Below, in pieces: positions 6,405-6,612 of a stretch of DNA of 6,612 nucleotides. The stretch is from assembly GCA_934427095.1 (NCBI GenBank), contig CAKRYM010000090.1, positions 1 to 6,612 on the forward strand, read 5' to 3'. The DNA comes from an uncultured Bacillota bacterium. GTDB taxonomy: Bacteria > Bacillota > Dehalobacteriia > UBA4068. The notes below the pieces were generated by a model that saw only the letters and a program-made list of their open reading frames with translations, was not told the origin of the DNA and did no database searches. The translations under genes were made by a program, and so were the position numbers. Position 1 is the first letter of the stretch. The number at the start of each line of letters is the position of its first letter.

Positions 6405-6434
6405 AAGACGTAAATAGCGTCTTTTTTTATTTAG
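6403..6434 (+). terminator. Intrinsic terminator of the folate unit
   Basis: AAAAGACG (6403-6410) pairs perfectly with CGTCTTTT (6418-6425) around a 7-base loop; seven Ts run from 6422 to 6428 and the sequence stays T-rich to 6434. The stem starts within the folK stop codon (6402-6404), so little leader is needed. It probably ends the transcript that began at ftsH. Confidence 0.85.
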
Positions 6435-6456
6435 TTAGCACAGCCCCCCTTTTCAT

Positions 6457-6488
6457 CAACATGTTGCACCAAAAGAGGTTCTGGTGTA
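6457..6488. promoter_or_regulatory. Dyad symmetries over the promoter, possible operators
   Basis: Two symmetric elements sit on the promoter. CAACATGTTG (6457-6466) is a perfect 10-bp palindrome that includes the first bases of the -35. TGCACCA (6465-6471) and TGGTGTA (6482-6488) form an inverted repeat matching at 6 of 7 positions, spanning the spacer from the -35 into the -10. Either could bind a dimeric repressor, but no regulator is encoded in the window, and short palindromes also occur by chance. Confidence 0.25.
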
Positions 6489-6492
6489 TAAT
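6464..6492 (+). promoter_or_regulatory. Predicted strong sigma-A-type promoter for the gene at the right edge
   Basis: TTGCAC (6464-6469) and a perfect TATAAT (6487-6492) are separated by exactly 17 bases. Transcription would begin near 6499, giving an AT-rich leader of about 83 bases before the ATG at 6582. The element lies after the folK terminator and in the right direction for the downstream reading frame. The 10-bp palindrome CAACATGTTG (6457-6466) overlaps its -35. Confidence 0.75.
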
Positions 6493-6581
6493 AAACAAGA
6501 TTTATCATCCATTTTTTTGATATATTTTACGTTTATTTTTGTTATTCTTCAACGTTATTACAAGAGAAAGTGTGGTTTTGT

Positions 6582-6612
6582 ATGGCAAAACGTAAACTTG
6601 GCGACCGTAAAG
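6582..6612 (+). CDS. N-terminal fragment of an unidentified protein, possibly an acyltransferase-like family
   Basis: Only ten codons, MAKRKLGDRK, fit before the window ends. The ATG follows a strong promoter and an AT-rich leader; upstream purines (AAGAGAAAG, 6562-6570) are a weak and distant ribosome binding site. The GDRK context near the N-terminus resembles Clostridial proteins that begin with a GDR(Y/K)DGRRLR-type motif and are annotated as similar to the acyltransferase domain of 2-oxo acid dehydrogenase complexes. The next codon starts with G, which allows the expected Asp. This identity is a guess from memory on ten residues; that a coding region starts here is more secure. Confidence 0.45.
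   Translation, partial: MAKRKLGDRK

Noticed and set aside
6503..6522. Inverted repeat TATCA/TGATA in the leader of the last gene
   Set aside because: Only five AT-rich pairs around a 10-base loop; this is expected by chance in such AT-rich sequence.
1..6612. Mobile elements, phage genes, CRISPR repeats or defence genes
   Set aside because: No transposase, integrase, regularly spaced repeat, tRNA or defence-type protein was seen; the region reads as core chromosome.

Overview
The window is a stretch of chromosomal housekeeping genes from a low-to-medium GC Firmicute, most likely an endospore former of the Clostridia or Negativicutes type. The grounds are the tail of a SpoIIE-like sporulation phosphatase at the left edge, strong AAAGGAG-type ribosome binding sites, a TTG start, AT-rich intrinsic terminators, and the order spoIIE - tilS - ftsH - folP - folB - folK. 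That order is a reduced form of the well-known Bacillus subtilis arrangement (spoIIE ... tilS-hprT-ftsH ... folP-folB-folK). All genes read on the + strand. I cannot name the species.

Layout. Bases 1-151 hold the last 49 codons of spoIIE, followed by a perfect 15-bp stem terminator (185-229). tilS (263-1609) makes tRNA-Ile lysidine; a small UGCG-loop hairpin lies directly before its ribosome binding site. A sigma-A-type promoter with an extended -10 lies inside the 3' end of tilS and probably drives ftsH, whose best-supported start is TTG at 1655 (669 aa). After ftsH come an integral-membrane protein of the PTS_EIIC_2 family (3707-4723) and three tightly packed folate genes: folP (4747-5541), folB (5543-5905) and folK (5898-6404). 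A terminator beginning at the folK stop codon closes the unit. A strong promoter (TTGCAC-17-TATAAT) then starts a new transcript, whose first 10 codons begin at 6582 and run off the window.

How the genes fit together. ftsH, the EIIC-like gene and folP-folB-folK appear to form one transcription unit: gaps are 42, 23 and 1 bases, folB and folK overlap by 8 bases, and no terminator was seen inside. FolB, FolK and FolP catalyse three consecutive steps from dihydroneopterin to dihydropteroate. FtsH is the membrane quality-control protease and TilS is essential for AUA decoding. The EIIC-like gene has no EIIA or EIIB partner here, and its link to its neighbours is unknown.

I found no mobile element, CRISPR array, tRNA or rRNA, and no evidence of a new multi-gene system. 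The points worth a second look are local: loss of the usual hpt gene between tilS and ftsH, the orphan EIIC insertion, unusual motifs in FolP and FolB, the tilS leader hairpin, and symmetric sequences over the promoter at the right edge.
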